Source: Aphanomyces cochlioides (taxonomy: Eukaryota > Oomycota > Saprolegniomycetes > Saprolegniales > Verrucalvaceae). From it: 64,000 bases of DNA. The notes under the pieces are model-generated. The model was not told the origin of the DNA. It saw nothing but the letters and a program-made list of their open reading frames with translations, and did not search any database. The stretch lies in NCBI GenBank assembly GCA_019828595.1, contig JAHQRK010000058.1, positions 1 to 64,000 of the forward strand, given 5' to 3'. This document shows positions 1-12,117 of this stretch, piece by piece. Made by a program: the position numbers and the translations under genes. Numbering within the stretch: position 1 is the stretch's first letter; each line of letters starts with the position of its first letter.

Positions 1-410
1 CTGGGGTTTCATCCAAGTACGTTGATCACAATATAACGGCCAGGGATATCGTGTTGTGATAAGTGCACCAGGCTTGAATCCAGGCATCGATTCGTGAAAG
101 TATGATGCAACGCCACATCGACGGTTGTTCAAATTGTCCGTGCGGGTTGTTCGTAAGTCGTTGGTAAAAAGTTTGTACTTGCTAACACCCACTTTCGTTG
201 TCGAGGTGAGTGTGGAAAGTGTTAGAGTGTTTTGCGTTGTTGAGTTTCGTTTCTTGAAGAACAGGCTTCTGTCGGTTCCGAAGACGCCGTGCAACAAGAT
301 GTCCGTTTTCTTTCAGCCCATTGAGGTTGCTCGTCGTCACTTCAAGTATGGGGAGCTTGACAAAATGACCAGCCGCGACCACTTTAGCCACGGGAAGCGA
401 TCGTTGTGAG
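1..410 (-). pseudogene. ORF2 N-terminus of A0 (APE endonuclease start), decayed
   Basis: Conceptual translation on the minus strand gives VAKVVAAGHF, TTSNLNGLKENGHLVARR, LQETK and GVASYFH, matching residues 11-110 of the intact family A ORF2, i.e. the first two endonuclease motifs (the Asn of NLNG and the Glu of QETK). The start codon of intact copies is not conserved here, and the frame breaks at about 180. The rest of ORF2 lies outside the window. It cannot make a working protein. Confidence 0.8.
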
Positions 411-2835
411 ATCCGCTAGGTCACCGTGAATTAAAGTAGGTTCGCTTGGGTGAAACATGACTTGATTGTGGAGAGTGATATCCAAATCGTTGCTTTCGTG
501 TCAGTTGAAGGATTTTTGTCATGATGTGACACATCAATTCTCCATTCGCCAGTGTACATGAATTCCATTCTGTTCCATATGTGGAGGCCAAGGTCGGTGT
601 ACATCAGGAGTGACATGAGCGTTTCGGAGGATAGACTGCGTTTACCAAGGCGAGAAGGGTAACGCTGTCACTGGACTTTTTGTTGAGGCCAAAATTGCCG
701 CATCGCTATTGAAATATCATGGAGCATGAACTGCCATCAATACTTCTGCAATGGCCAGCACTTCTTCGACTTCAACTCTGTTGAGGACGATGTCATCATC
801 GGTGATGATTGCCTCGATGAGTGGGAGGTTGTTGACCATCTTCTGGTCACTGAACACCGAGATCACATGGTCGTGAGTGATTGGAGTGCCGAATGTTGCC
901 TCGTAGAGCTGACCAAAAGATTTTGTGCCACCACCAGACGCTCTTACCAACGATTAAGCAGTCGAAAACGAACAAGTATTCGAAGCTGTCACGATTGGAG
1001 ACAAAAATTTGGTGCAGTTGCAGTCCAAATCGATTGGCGCACGTTCGATGGATGCGATCGTTGCTCAACACGCCCGTCCGTAATCAATTTCAATAAGTTG
1101 AAGGAATCGTGCGCTAACGCTTCCTTAACTTGGGCCGGGATATGTTGGTGCGTTTTGAGCCTTGGTGTCAAGGTCGTTGAGCTAGGCAAGTATGGCATGG
1201 AGACTTCTCAAACCTTTGGATTGAGCCCTCGTGGTTTGATACCGCTAATGAACTCTTCAGCGGCAACGTGCACCTTGTCACCAGATTTGAGTGTCAGCTT
1301 TGGAACAATTACTTTGACAGTGGTGTTGCCAACTGTCGTTTCGTGTTCCTCGGGCTCAACATTAGCGCGTTCGTCCAGAGCCGCAAACATGTTCGGGGAG
1401 ATCCAAGGACGATCAGGAGCTGGGATTGAGCCAGCGGAGATTGGGGTTTTCTTTCTTTTGCCTGTAGTTTGAACTTCAGTCCATTCCTTGTTGCTGTCTC
1501 GGGTCGTTTTCTGCCGTTTGGCAGTGGATGTGGAACAGCGGCGTCTCCCCGTGGGCGGTGAGGGGTTGCGTGAAGTCCATGTTGGGTGGCGATTACATCG
1601 AGGTCAAGGCGCGCGAGCTTCTTGTCACGGTAAAACCATCCTTGACCAAACACGCGGAGGCACCGACCCTTGAAAATGAATTCTTCAATTGATCGACCGT
1701 CATTGTGCATAGTTCGGGTATAGCTGCCCTTCAAAATACAAGCGATAACGAAGAGCTAGCGAAGCCAGTCGTCGAGGAAACTGTGGAGTATGAGCCCCAC
1801 AAAAAGCACCGGCTCAAGCTTTGACATGATGCTGAACATGAGACGTTCTTCATCCTGTCCTTGGAGACCAGATGGGATATCGATGAAATATCCATCAAGT
1901 ATATGGGGCTCAGTCATGACAAATCTCTGAGAGCTGCCATCCTTGCCACTTGGATCTTGAGAGACTCCACGCAGCTTTTTAAGAGCATCTTCAGAGGCTA
2001 TGCCCCACTTGAGAAGACGATTGGAAGACATCTTTCTCGCACTTGATGACATCGACAAATGCATCGTCCAAATCAAGCGCTTGGTTGTCAAACAATGAGA
2101 TGTCATTGCCTTGGAGATGTCGATGTATTTGGTGTATTGGCCAGTGGACATTTGTAGCCAGCCAACAACATCTCTGGGGGAATGTTTTGGATGGGCAAAG
2201 TGTCGTCAAACGTGAGAGATCCTGTCGCGCGTTTTTGCAACAAGGACGCCAGCTCGGCCATAGTTGGTCGATAATGGCCGACGTCACTGTTCCGCTGAGC
2301 CTTGGCAGATTTAGCTCTCTGCTTGGCTTGGAATTCCACACGCATTCGTTTGGCTTTTTGGTCGAGGTGTTCGACTCGGGTGGTATTGGCACGGAGCGTG
2401 TTGTAGCAGGAGGCGAGGCATCGATTTGAGCTTCAGGCTCCATTTCCACATCAACATTGGTGTCGCGAATCGATTGGTCTTCAGAGCGCGGCTCCAGCTC
2501 AGTGGCTTGAGTAATCGGTGGGGTATGTGGTTGGTTGTTGTTGGAGATATCCTCTATGTCTTCATCAGGCATCGGAGAAACATTATCCTTGTTGACAGTT
2601 TTGTCGCTGGTACGAGCGCTTGGTAATGGCACGCGACCACCGAGTGTAGCAAGACGTATGGGCGGTTGAGCAGCAGGCGGAGTTTTGTCGATGATTGAGT
2701 CAGGTTCATCGTCATCATCATCGTCAACAATCACCTCCATGATACTAGAAGCGTCCGAGGTATTGCGAAAGGAGAGGCAGAAAAAGCTGAGGGCTTGTGT
2801 GCATGAGCACGGCTGGAAGAGCGGGTAGTCGCCAT
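411..2835 (-). pseudogene. ORF1 of A0, decayed
   Basis: It starts with an ATG at 2835 (MATTRSSSR, compare MVATRSTNPR in young copies) after a 53-nt leader. Recognisable ORF1 blocks follow in different frames: an acidic run of Asp after MEVIVDD near 2740, SLFDNQALDLDDAFVDVIKC near 2080, and a C-terminal block LGLHIWNRMEFMYTGE near 560 that matches LLIWNIMETLYAGE of intact ORF1. At least four frameshifts or stops separate them. The length is about 2.4 kb against 3.0 kb in young copies; the missing part includes the 29-aa repeat region. Confidence 0.75.
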
Positions 2836-2888
2836 GTTGTCAGTTTTGGACAGTGGTACTGCGGGGTAGCTGGCAAATTGGAAACTGG

Positions 2889-2902
2889 GGTCGTATAGCT
2901 CA
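2889..2902 (+). repeat. 14-bp tRNA-derived target-site duplication
   Basis: The sequence ggtcgtatagctca (tRNA-Ile nt 1-14) sits between the 5' end of A0 and the 3' end of A1'. It records that A1' entered the tRNA gene that then stood beside A0. Confidence 0.9.
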
Positions 2903-3980
2903 CTGCAATGGGGAGGTATATTGATAACTTTCAATATCTACTAATACTAATATTGCCTACTAACGGCTCATTCCACTTTCCAAATGCTTCAGCAGATTTC
3001 TCTTTGGGCTTTGATTGTACATTTTGACTTGTTGAATAAATACTTGGGGCTGAAGGCTGAAGGAGCGCGAGCAAAGTCGGGTACTTGGCTACCAGTGGGC
3101 GATGACAGGTTGTCTATGCAAAGTATTGATTGCTGAAATTGCTTCCACTCGTTGAGGGCTGTCAACTTCTTGGAGGCGAAGCCATCTGCGGATCGATGCA
3201 TGCCATCGGATGAAGCTGACTTCTTGCCAAATTTCTGGCGGAGGCGGCTCCTTCGATTCGAACTTGGCGGCGTTGTGCGTTGTCCAAATATAGTGAAGGT
3301 TGGAAGCACACAGAAGAGCCCAGAGCACAAACAGTATGTCTTGAAGCTGGCTCCGCGTTCGTTGACTTGAAAGCGGTAGATGTTGGTGATGGCAGTCCAA
3401 TCGAAATTGACACCGAAGCATCGCCAAGCGGTCGCGTGAAAACGCCAAAGGGGATACACGCGAGAGCAGGTGTGGAAGGCGTGGTGTTGGTTCTCCGGTG
3501 CGTCGCAATTGGTATAGACACAGCAAATTACGTCTGGCTGCTGAGGTTGCCAGTAGAACAAGCGCGAGTTGACAGGCAGCATGTTGAACAACAGTCGAAA
3601 CCAAACGTCGCCATGGAGGGGAGGCGGCCAACGGCATGTTTTGCGGATGAGTCGCACGTAGGTCGCAATATCTTGTTGCTCGACGCGGGACGATGTCGCC
3701 ACTGGGTGCGGTTTTCCATCCGAAGGGGCGTGATGCGCCAAACGTGATATGTTAAGTCGCTTGGGCCAACGCTCAAAGGATAGCAATTGATCTTTGAAAA
3801 GTGCCTTGAAAGGGTGACTTGTTGTATCGATATCGGTCAAAGCAGTTCCAGTTCGAACGCCAGACGTGCGGAGGACTTGGTCGAATATCTTGGTGAGGTG
3901 GCTATAAACTTGACCAGCACGTTCGGGTGCTGCAAATCCCATCGCGCCGTTCGCTTGTAACGTCACTTGTGTCGCACGGG
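2903..3980 (-). mobile_element. A1': 5'-truncated family A element, 1.08 kb
   Basis: It contains only the 3' UTR and the last ~300 codons of ORF2; the 5' break is within codons for the HLTKIFD upstream region (about ORF2 residue 1074). The 3' end begins ctgcaatgg, as in all family A copies. It has more base changes and small indels than A1-A7, including a roughly 10-nt loss that removes the normal ORF2 stop, so it is probably an older insertion than A1. Confidence 0.9.
3051..3980 (-). pseudogene. ORF2 C-terminal fragment in A1'
   Basis: It translates to the end of ORF2, including the zinc-finger block CVYTNCDAPENQHHAFHTC and the MLPVNSRLFY segment, with a frame change after the NERG residues near 3355 and a small insertion near 3748 (KRLNISRLAH against KRLVSRLAH). 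There is no reverse transcriptase or endonuclease. It is a dead remnant. Confidence 0.85.
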
Positions 3981-3994
3981 GGTCGTATAGCTCA
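3981..3994 (+). repeat. 14-bp target-site duplication between A1' and A1
   Basis: The sequence ggtcgtatagctca stands between the truncated 5' end of A1' and the 3' end of A1 (ctgcaatgg). Confidence 0.9.
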
Positions 3995-4039
3995 CTGCAA
4001 TGGGGAGGTATATTAATAGACTTTCAATATCTACTAATA

Positions 4040-7000
4040 GCGAAGCCATCTGCGGATCGATGCATGCCATCGGATGAAGCTGACTTCTTGCCAAATTTCT
4101 GGCGGAGGCGGCTCCTTCGATTCGAACTTGGCGGCGTTGTGCGTTGTCCAAATATAGTGAAGGTTGGAAGCACACAGAAGAGCCCAGAGCACAAACAGTA
4201 TGTCTTGAAGCTGGCTACCGCGTTCGTTGACTTGAAAGCGGTCGATGTTGGTGATGGCAGTCCAATCGAAATTGACACCGAAGCATCGCCAAGCGGTCGC
4301 GTGAAAACGCAGGTGTGGAAGGCGTGGTGTTGGTTCTCCGGTGCGTCGCAATTGGTATAGACACAGCAAATTACGTCTGGCTGCTGAGGTTGCAAGTAGA
4401 ACAAGCGCGAGTTGACAGGCAGCATGTTGAACAACAGTCGAAACCAAACGTCGCCATGGAGGGGAGGCGGCCAACGGCATGTTTTGCGGATGAGTCGCAC
4501 GTAGGTCGCAATATCTTGTTGCTCGACGCGGGACGATGTCGCCACTGGGTGCGGTTTTCCATCCGAAGGGGCGTGATGCGCCAAACGTGATACGAGTCGC
4601 TTGGGCCAACGCTCGAAGGATAGCAATTGATCTTTGAAAAGTGCCTTGAAAGGGTGACTTGTTGTATCGATATCGGTCAAAGCAGTTCCAGTTCGAACGC
4701 CAGACGTGCGGAGGACTTGGTCGAATATCTTGGTGAGGTGGCTATAAACTTGACCAGCACGTTCGGGTGCTGCAAATCCCATCGCGCCGTTCGCTTGTAA
4801 CGTCACTTGTGCCGCACGGTTGTTGGATGACAGTCGATCAATAAACGCAGCTCTTGTAGGCCATGTCCCTTGCCGTGTCAAGAAGTCTTTGAGGCAGTGG
4901 AAACCGTTTTGAGACGCATGTCTACACCATCGACGACACAGAGCAGTCTTCACGACATTTGATGTAGCACCCGCAGGACCAACTTGCAGAGCGGGGTAGG
5001 ATGTCAGCCACACGGGGAGGTTCAAAAGTTCTTCGAGGCTTGGTGGCGAAGCGGTTCGCTTGGCCATAGGTGTGGCGGCCCATTGATGCCAAATGTCGTG
5101 CCAAAGAGGATGCAGCTCCCACAAAAACAACCACTTGGAGCTGTGGTTGGGGAAGTACGTGAGAAAGTCGAACGGGTGGGTGTCGCGATACAGCTTGTTC
5201 ATGACACGGGAAAATTGTCTCTTGACAAGCAACTTCCATGGGGCAAATGTGTTGGGTGAATTGGGCTGCATCAAGAGTTGGAGCCGCAGCAGTCGCTGAG
5301 TCCGAAGCTTCGAAGCCACATGCGGAATACCGAGGCCGAGTTTTTGATCGAACTGCCACTTGCGGCAAATAGTTGAGCGATGATGGTCGGTGATTTGCGT
5401 CTTCCGACCAAGGATGTACTTGTTGACCATTCTTTGCCAAACGGCAACCATCGTTGGAGGCACATACACTGCAGCCGTGACATGCCATAACAACGACAAC
5501 AACATGGTCGATACGATGAGTTTGCGGCCTTGGATGGTTCGCGCACGACTTCCCCACGTTTGAAACGCAGCCAGAAACTTGTCGTTCAGTTGCTGGACTT
5601 GAAAATCGCGCGGCAGTCGGTGGCCAAAGAGAATACCAAGGTATTTCACTGGCTTCTCGCTCGGCAAGACGTTCAAGAGGCCACCATCGTCGATGTCTTC
5701 GATATCGAGATTGTTGTTGAGCGCCAAAGTCATGCACTTGGCAACGTTGAGACGAGCTCCAGACACAGAGCAAAAGTCTTCGACAATTGCCATTTGCTCG
5801 ACCGCCGCTTGGAGGGATGACGAGAGTAGAGTCGTGTCGTCGGCAAAGTAGATGCTCGTCAGTGAGTCTCCATTTGGAAGGGGAATACCAAAATCAGGAG
5901 ATCCGCGTAGCATTTCGCCGAGTGGCTCGAGGTAAAGTACGAAGAGCATGCACGATAGGGGCAACCTTGCTTGACTCCGCGGGTAGGCCGTATGGTAGGG
6001 CCAAGACCGTCGTTGAAAATGATCTGGACCAGAGGCGTATTGTAAAGCAACTGAACCCAAGACACAAATGTGGGACCGATGTTCATCTCCTTGAGTACGT
6101 CGAAGAGAAAGCCTTGGTCAACCATATCGTATGCCTTGGAAAAGTCGAGAAACGTCGCGTAGTAGTCGTGGTCTTCATTGGTACAGAAAGTCTGCAATGC
6201 TTGTACCAGCATCACGTGGTCGTGCAAGCGACGGCCAGGGACAAAACCAGCTTGGCTTGGGTGAGCGAGGTATGGGGCAACTTGTGCAAGACGGTAGGCC
6301 AGCGCCCGCGATAGAATCTTGACTTCAACCGACATGAGAGTAATCGGCCGATAGTTGCCAGGGTCGCCTCTGTCTCCAGCCTTGAACAAGAGCGCCACTG
6401 CACTTCGGCGTTGTTGGAGCAGGAGGTGACCGTGATGGGTGAGTTGGTAGTTGAACACCTTGAGCAGGATTTGGGCGAATACGTCCGGGGAGACTTGAAA
6501 GAAAGCTGCAGGCCAGCCGTCTGAACCAGGAGACTTGTTCGGGTTCATAGACTTGAGCGCGCCGCACAGGTCTTCCGCCGTGAGAGGACTTTCCAGAGCG
6601 TCGCGCTGTTCTTGAGTGAGACGTCGAGTAATGGCTCGAATGATAGCTCGGCGACGGGCCCGATTCAACGGTGGTTGGTCTCTTGGAGTGACCATGATGT
6701 TTTTCCAATGAGACGTAAAACCAGCCTTGACTTCAGACGGGTCAGTCGACGTTACACCGTTGATTGTCACGGACGAGAGCGGCACTTTGATCCCCTTGGT
6801 CGACGAAAAAAGTGACTGGTACCTCGCTCGTTGACGTTGGCGTGAAAGTCGAATTGCTGATCCAGGTTGAACTGTCGGTACTCGCTGCGGGCAGTGTCAA
6901 GGGCTTGACGGGCGGTATTAACAATGGATGTCTCAACGAGTCCCATGTCGAATGCTCGGCGGGAAGTAAGCCACTTCATCTTGAGGCTGTTGAGTGTGTA

Positions 7001-8035
7001 CTTCATCGAGTCAATGTACTGGCGATGACTGACTTGGAGACGCTTCTTCATTCTCTTCAACCAGCCGTACCACTTTGCGCCAAAGTTTTGAGTGTCGTCT
7101 GCGCGCATCTCGTCCAAAAGTTGATTGGCTTCGGCCTTGATCGCTGCGACTACTTGAGGGTTCTTTAAGAGCTCACGGGGGAGGCGCCAGTAACTTCGGT
7201 CGGGAGCTCGCTGCTCGCAGGAGAGGACCACTTTGTGTTCCATGTGGTCGCCTGCAAAGCTGCTTGGGGAATAGCTTGAACGTGCGTACGTTTGAGCGAC
7301 GATATCTTGGTCCACAAACAGGTAGTCGAGGCGGTTGCTTCGACCAGGGCCGCTGTAAACGCGCTCGTTGGGGTGGTGCATCCTCCACGCATCGATAACA
7401 CCAAGTGCTGAAAGCCAGGCAATGCATTCCGCCTTACCAGCGTTGTGGTCTTGGCGAGGTCGAGTCGCGTCCAGATGCTCCTCCAGGGGTAAGTTGAAAT
7501 CGCCTCCGACAAAGTGAATGCTGTCGTCTTCAAAGTCGCGAGGCAGATCGTCGAAAAACGGTGCTCGAGAGTGAGCGATAACCGGGGCATAGACGTTGTG
7601 AAAGTACACAGGAACGCCGTCCCACTGAGTTCGAACAACCATGTATCTTCCAGGTCGGTCATGGGTGGTCAAGTGTTGCAGGTCGAGGAATCCAGGCATG
7701 GATCCATGGAAATACGATGCCACACCGCAGCGCCGATTGTTGAGTGAGTCGACGCGATCAGTGCGGAGATCGTTGGTGAAGAGCTTGTATTTGCCAACGC
7801 CTACTTCGTTGTTGAGGTGGAGTTGGAAGGTTTCGAGATGTTTGATGTTATTGATTTTGGTTTCTTGAAAGAAAACGGCTTGGGTCGGAATTTGGAGTCG
7901 CCGCGCCACAAGATGTCCGTTGTCTTTCAGCCCATTGAGGTTGGCAGTGGTCAGTTCGAGTATGGGGAACTTGGTGAAGAGACCGGCCGCGACCACCTTA
8001 GCCACGGAACGCGACAGACGTTGCGTTCGCAACAT
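4040..8035 (-). pseudogene. ORF2 of A1, broken (endonuclease-RT)
   Basis: All the domains of intact ORF2 are present, but split over frames. The start and the endonuclease read from 8035 to about 6800, where a GGG is GG; the first part of the RT reads to about 5960, where a five-G run has four; the rest of the RT, with YFADD, reads on to the 22-nt deletion just after the zinc finger. The final ~45 codons and the stop are lost in the 247-nt deletion. Two of the breaks are homopolymer losses and could be sequencing errors; the two large deletions cannot be explained that way. Confidence 0.9.
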
Positions 8036-10997
8036 CTCCCAGCATGAGTGTCTGAGTGTCGGGTTGGAACATCACTTGGTTGTCGAAGGTGGGGTCCAGG
8101 GAGCCAGCCTCATGGAATTCCAGGATCGTGGTCAAGACGTATCGCGACTTCTCGTCTTCGCCGGCATACAACGTTTCCATGATATTCCAAATCAAGAGGC
8201 CGAAGCTCGTGTCAAGCAATATGGCAGATAGCGATACGCCCGACAAACAGCGGGAGCCCAAATGAGAAGCCAGTGCAGTGACCGGGTACTTGGTAGAGGC
8301 CACGATCGCAGCATCACTGTTGTAGTACGTTGGAGCATGAATGGCCAAGAGAACTTCTGCCACAGCCAACACTTCTTCCAGGTCGCCGCGGTGGAGGGAA
8401 ATCTCGTCGCCGTCAATGGTAGTATCGATGAAGTCGATGTTCTTGAATAGCTCGATGTTGCTGAAGATGGCTTGAACGTGCTCGCGGGTCATACGCACAC
8501 CCCACGTCAATGAGTACAGCTGGGAGAACGGTTTGTCTCCACCCAAGTCGCTCGAAGCCACCGATGGAGGAGGCGTTGTCTCACAAAGTACTCAAAGCAT
8601 GCACGGTCTTCATCAAAAAGTCGGTGCAGTTGCAAGCCAAATTCAATCGGGGAACGCTCGAGATGGCTACACAGCATGTCGACGCGGCCGTCGTTGATGA
8701 GTTGGGCAAGGTTGAACGAGCTGTTGGTCACTGCATCTTCGACTTGGGTTGAGAGATGCAATGGAACTTTGGCTGTCTTGGTGTTTCAGGTCTTGTAGTT
8801 CGGCGAGAATTTCGTCAAGAGACATTTCTATGCGCTTGGGAACGCCATCTTGGATCTTGGTGCCGCCGACAAATTGACCGGACGTAGGGAGGTGGGGAGG
8901 GTCATCCGAGACGTCCAGCTTGGGTACAATCGTTGAGATCTTGTAATCGCCAAACTGAGCAACGTGTTCCTCGGGGTTGACACACACACGTTCGTCGAGG
9001 GCTTCAAACATGTTGGGCGAAATCCAAGAGCGGCCATGCTCGGGGGAATCCACTTGCTGTTGCGTCTTCTTGCGCTTGCCTCTCGACGCCTTGACGCCAG
9101 TCCACTGCGGAGGGTTGGCTTGCGCAGTTTTCCGACGTTTTGGCGCCTTGGGAGTCGAAGAAGGCGGGTTGGTTGGGCTGGGAGCTGGCTTGTTCAATCC
9201 ATATTGGCGGGACGTTGCATCAAGGTCCAAACGAACCAAGTTCTTGTCACGAAAATACCACCCTTGACCGTACACGCGGAGACAACGGCCCTTGAAAAGA
9301 ATTTCTTCGACGAGACGGCCGTCGCGCTGTATGGTCGTTGGTACGGAGGTTCCTTCAAAGTAAAGGCGGTACCGAGAGCTCGCCATACCGCTTGAAGAGG
9401 AAACGTTGGGGTAGGAGCCCCACAGGAAGCGTGGCTCCAACTTGGTCATGACGTCGAAGATCAGGCGCTCTTCGTCTTGATCTTGAAGGCCTTGAGGGAT
9501 GTCCATGAAAAATCCGCCGAGGACGTGCGGAACGTTCATCGTGAAGTGTTGGGACGAGCCATCTCGAGCGACTTGAATCTTAAACGCGATGCCTCGCAGC
9601 TTCGTCATCGCTTCGTGAGAGGCAACACCCCACTTGAGCATGCGGTTCGGGATGTCCTTCTCGCATCTCACAATGTCAGCAATCGCAGTGTCGAGGCCGA
9701 GGGCTTGGTTGTCGAAAAGGATCGATGCCATGGCAGCTGAAACATCGATGGTCTTCGTGTGTGCACCCGTGGGCATCTGCAACCAGCCGACGATGCCGCG
9801 CGCCGAGTGCTTCTGGATCGGGAGGGTGTCTTCAAACGTGAGGGTTCCAGCAGCACGCTTGCGAAGGAGGGGTTCGAGTTCCTCCATCGTGGGCTGGTAA
9901 GGAGCAACGTCCTTGGTCTTGATGGCCTTGGCAGACTGAGACCGCTGTTGCGCTTGGAAGGCCCATACGTCGTTGGGGGCCTGGCGGTTGTTGGGTTGGC
10001 CACGGCCAGGTGTCTGGGCTCCGCCAGATTGAGAAATGTTTTCCAAATGCGATCCGGGTGAAGCCTGAGATGATGGCTGGCGGACTGAGTGAGAGTCCGA
10101 GTCGTGCGTCAGACCAACACTCAAGCGTGCGTCAGAGGCTTGGTCTTGTCCGGACCCTGTCCCATGGTGGACAGAGTCACACGTTTGACCTTCACTCGCG
10201 TTGGACTTCGAGAAGCTTCCATGGGTGACTTGGTCTTGAGTATTCCCATGACCAACACTGGCCACAGGGTTGTTCGCGATTGTTCCCGATCTTGCCCGAT
10301 GATTCTTCGAGAAGAGACCATCACTCATGGAGCGACTAGTCTCGATGGGATCTTGACCTGTCGCCAGAGTGGACTTGTCGCTCGGGGGATTCTTCGAGAA
10401 GGGACCTTCACTCAGGGATGGACTGTTCTCGAATCTTCCTTGACCTGTCGTCATGTTGACGTCGGTGCTTGAGCGAGTCTTCGAGAAGCCACTATCACTC
10501 GTCGAGAGAACATTCTCGAAAGGAACAGAACCCAACGGAGTCTTGCCAGGCAAGCCACCATCACTCACGATGGACGTGGTTGATGGAGATTCTTCGGGCA
10601 AGGTCGTTGACGTCATGAGCACATCTTCCGAGGTTGGAACGCCGTCTTGCCAGGCTTCGTCGCAAGTGTCAGAGGTCGTTGGATCATTCGCGGGATCGCA
10701 AGCCTTCGTCGAGCGAGTCACAGGCAAGGGTTCAAAACGGCGCGGTTTCGAAGGGGTTGCACGTTGACGTGGAAACGGAACGCGCGTTGGAGTAGGGAGC
10801 GGATTCGTAGACGCGTCATGATGCGAAGCGTTGGAAGCATCGTCGACGTCCTCTTCCAACGACGACGCCATGTCGGTATCGCTTGGGGATGGGTCAGCAA
10901 CGACGATGACGTCCATATCACTGGGGCTGGACGCCGAGGGAGAGAACGCGGAGGAGCAAGATGGGGCACGAGGGTTGGTCGAGCGGGTAGCAACCAT
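7998..10997 (-). pseudogene. ORF1 of A1, double frameshift
   Basis: The reading frame from the ATG at 10997 is intact through the repeat and basic regions for about 735 codons. A one-base insertion near 8786 then shifts it, and a C-run shortened from four to three at 8542-8544 restores the original frame for the last ~185 codons. The total length equals that of intact ORF1 (3000 nt). If the two changes were sequencing errors this would be a normal ORF1. Confidence 0.85.
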
Positions 10998-11051
10998 ATT
11001 GTCAGATAGCGTAGAGTGGTACTGCGGGGTAGCTGGCAAATTGGAAACTGG

Positions 11052-11124
11052 GGTCGTATAGCTCAGTCGGTAGAGCATGGTGCTAATAACGCCAGGGTCC
11101 TGGGTTCGAGCCCCAGTATGACCA
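11052..11124 (+). tRNA. tRNA-Ile(AAT), copy 1
   Basis: This is a 73-nt cloverleaf without an intron. Acceptor stem ggtcgta/tatgacc, D-arm gctc-agtcggta-gagc, anticodon stem tggtg/cgcca with loop ctaataa (anticodon AAT, Ile), 5-nt variable loop, T-arm ctggg-ttcgagc-cccag, discriminator A. Box A (tagctcagtcgg) and box B (ggttcgagccc) are canonical, and a T6 terminator lies at 11128-11133. Nucleotides 1-14 are the duplicated target of the LINEs, so the gene is complete although its upstream side is now the 5' end of A1 in head-to-head orientation. Transcription needs only the internal boxes, so it is probably still functional. Confidence 0.97.
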
Positions 11125-11340
11125 ACGTTTTTTCCCCTTTTCTCCGATTTCGTCCTCTCCTCCCAACATTCTTGCCTTTCCTTAGGATTCCTCCTGTATT
11201 CTTCTCAGCTCTTACTAGTCACCTCATGCCACGTCCAGCACGAAAAGAGGTGCTCACCTCTACGCACATATGGATAAGACATTCCTTGAATCTCTCTTTC
11301 ACGGACTGTGGTCCATCTGCAGTGTCCATCTATACTCTTG

Positions 11341-11365
11341 ACAAGACAAATGCAGTCTTGTTTTT
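11341..11365 (+). other. Hairpin followed by T-run in spacer
   Basis: A 7-bp perfect stem acaagac/gtcttgt with a 7-nt loop is followed by five or more T, about 220 nt downstream of the tRNA. It is present in all six spacers at the same offset. It could act as a back-up stop for pol III read-through or be the end of a small transcript; there is no direct evidence for either. Confidence 0.3.
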
Positions 11366-12117
11366 GTTCTGTTGAGTCTCTTCGCGAGGCTTGCTCCAAA
11401 CGCTCGTGTGTTTACGATGGTTGACACATCGAGATACGCCGACATGTCTTGATGTAGTCATGCAATCGTTTGCAATGATCTCTGAGTCTGTGAATTTCAT
11501 TTGAATCACCTCAACGTGGCAGCCAAGGCATGCATCCAAAATACATGTAAATAGGAATCTACACGGATAAACAAAACGAAGCATCTCGAATGGGATCGAC
11601 AATCTTTTCAAGATCGTGTAGCTTTGCCTTCACAAAGCTCTGTCCTGGCTTGTTGGCGTTATATGAATGAGCCACTTGACAGTGGTCGACAACGACGATG
11701 AACTTTTCTCCATACTGAAGCAAAGTATTTGAGTTTTGATAAGAAATTTGACCCGCCGAATAAGAATTTCATGAGGATTTGCATGCAATAAGAAATAACT
11801 TGGAAAACATTATAGCGTTTGAGAAACATGACTTTAAAGACGAAAATGTAGGTCAAAACTCTCTGCTAATAATAACGTTTATAATTAAATAGTATGCGTG
11901 TAAAAGGATATGGACAGAGGACACGAGGAATGAAGCTTGGGACTGTCGAGGGCTGACGACGAGCGGATGCCAAATTGAATTGCGTAGGTTTTGTTTTGTT
12001 GGGAGAGTGGATGGTGTGTGGGATATGTTGTAGGTTTCTTTTGTGTGTGGAAAAAAAGTGTGTGTGTCAATGTGTTTGAGAACGTGTGTTGTGTGATGTG
12101 GTGTGTATGGGAATAAG

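Larger units (their letters stand above)
1..2888 (-). mobile_element. A0: decayed LINE related to family A, 5' part
   Basis: The 5' end of the element is at 2888, directly followed by the tRNA-derived 14-mer; it runs leftward off the window within ORF2. Its last 36 nt (2853-2888) are identical to the 5' end of the young family A copies, yet the ORF1 region is strongly diverged, about 0.6 kb shorter, and full of frameshifts. It lacks the 29-aa repeats of young ORF1. It is the leftmost and most degraded element of the stack, which fits it being the oldest insertion. It is either an old copy or a separate subfamily. Confidence 0.85.
3995..11051 (-). mobile_element. A1: family A LINE, full 5' end, internally deleted
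   Basis: It reaches the same 5' terminus as the full-length copies, next to tRNA 1, but is 271 nt shorter than A3. The difference is fully explained by a 247-nt deletion at 4039/4040 (most of the 3' UTR and the ORF2 end), a 22-nt deletion near 4310, and single-base losses near 5960 and 6799; ORF1 has one insertion (near 8786) and one loss (8542-8544) that cancel in length. It is not autonomous. Confidence 0.9.

Noticed and set aside
11330..11611. 93-codon and other small frames in the spacer (also 11885-12145)
   Set aside because: Composition is that of GT-rich or mixed non-coding DNA, with no recognisable domain; conservation is explained by recent duplication. Only the stretch at 11559-11768 looked worth a finding.
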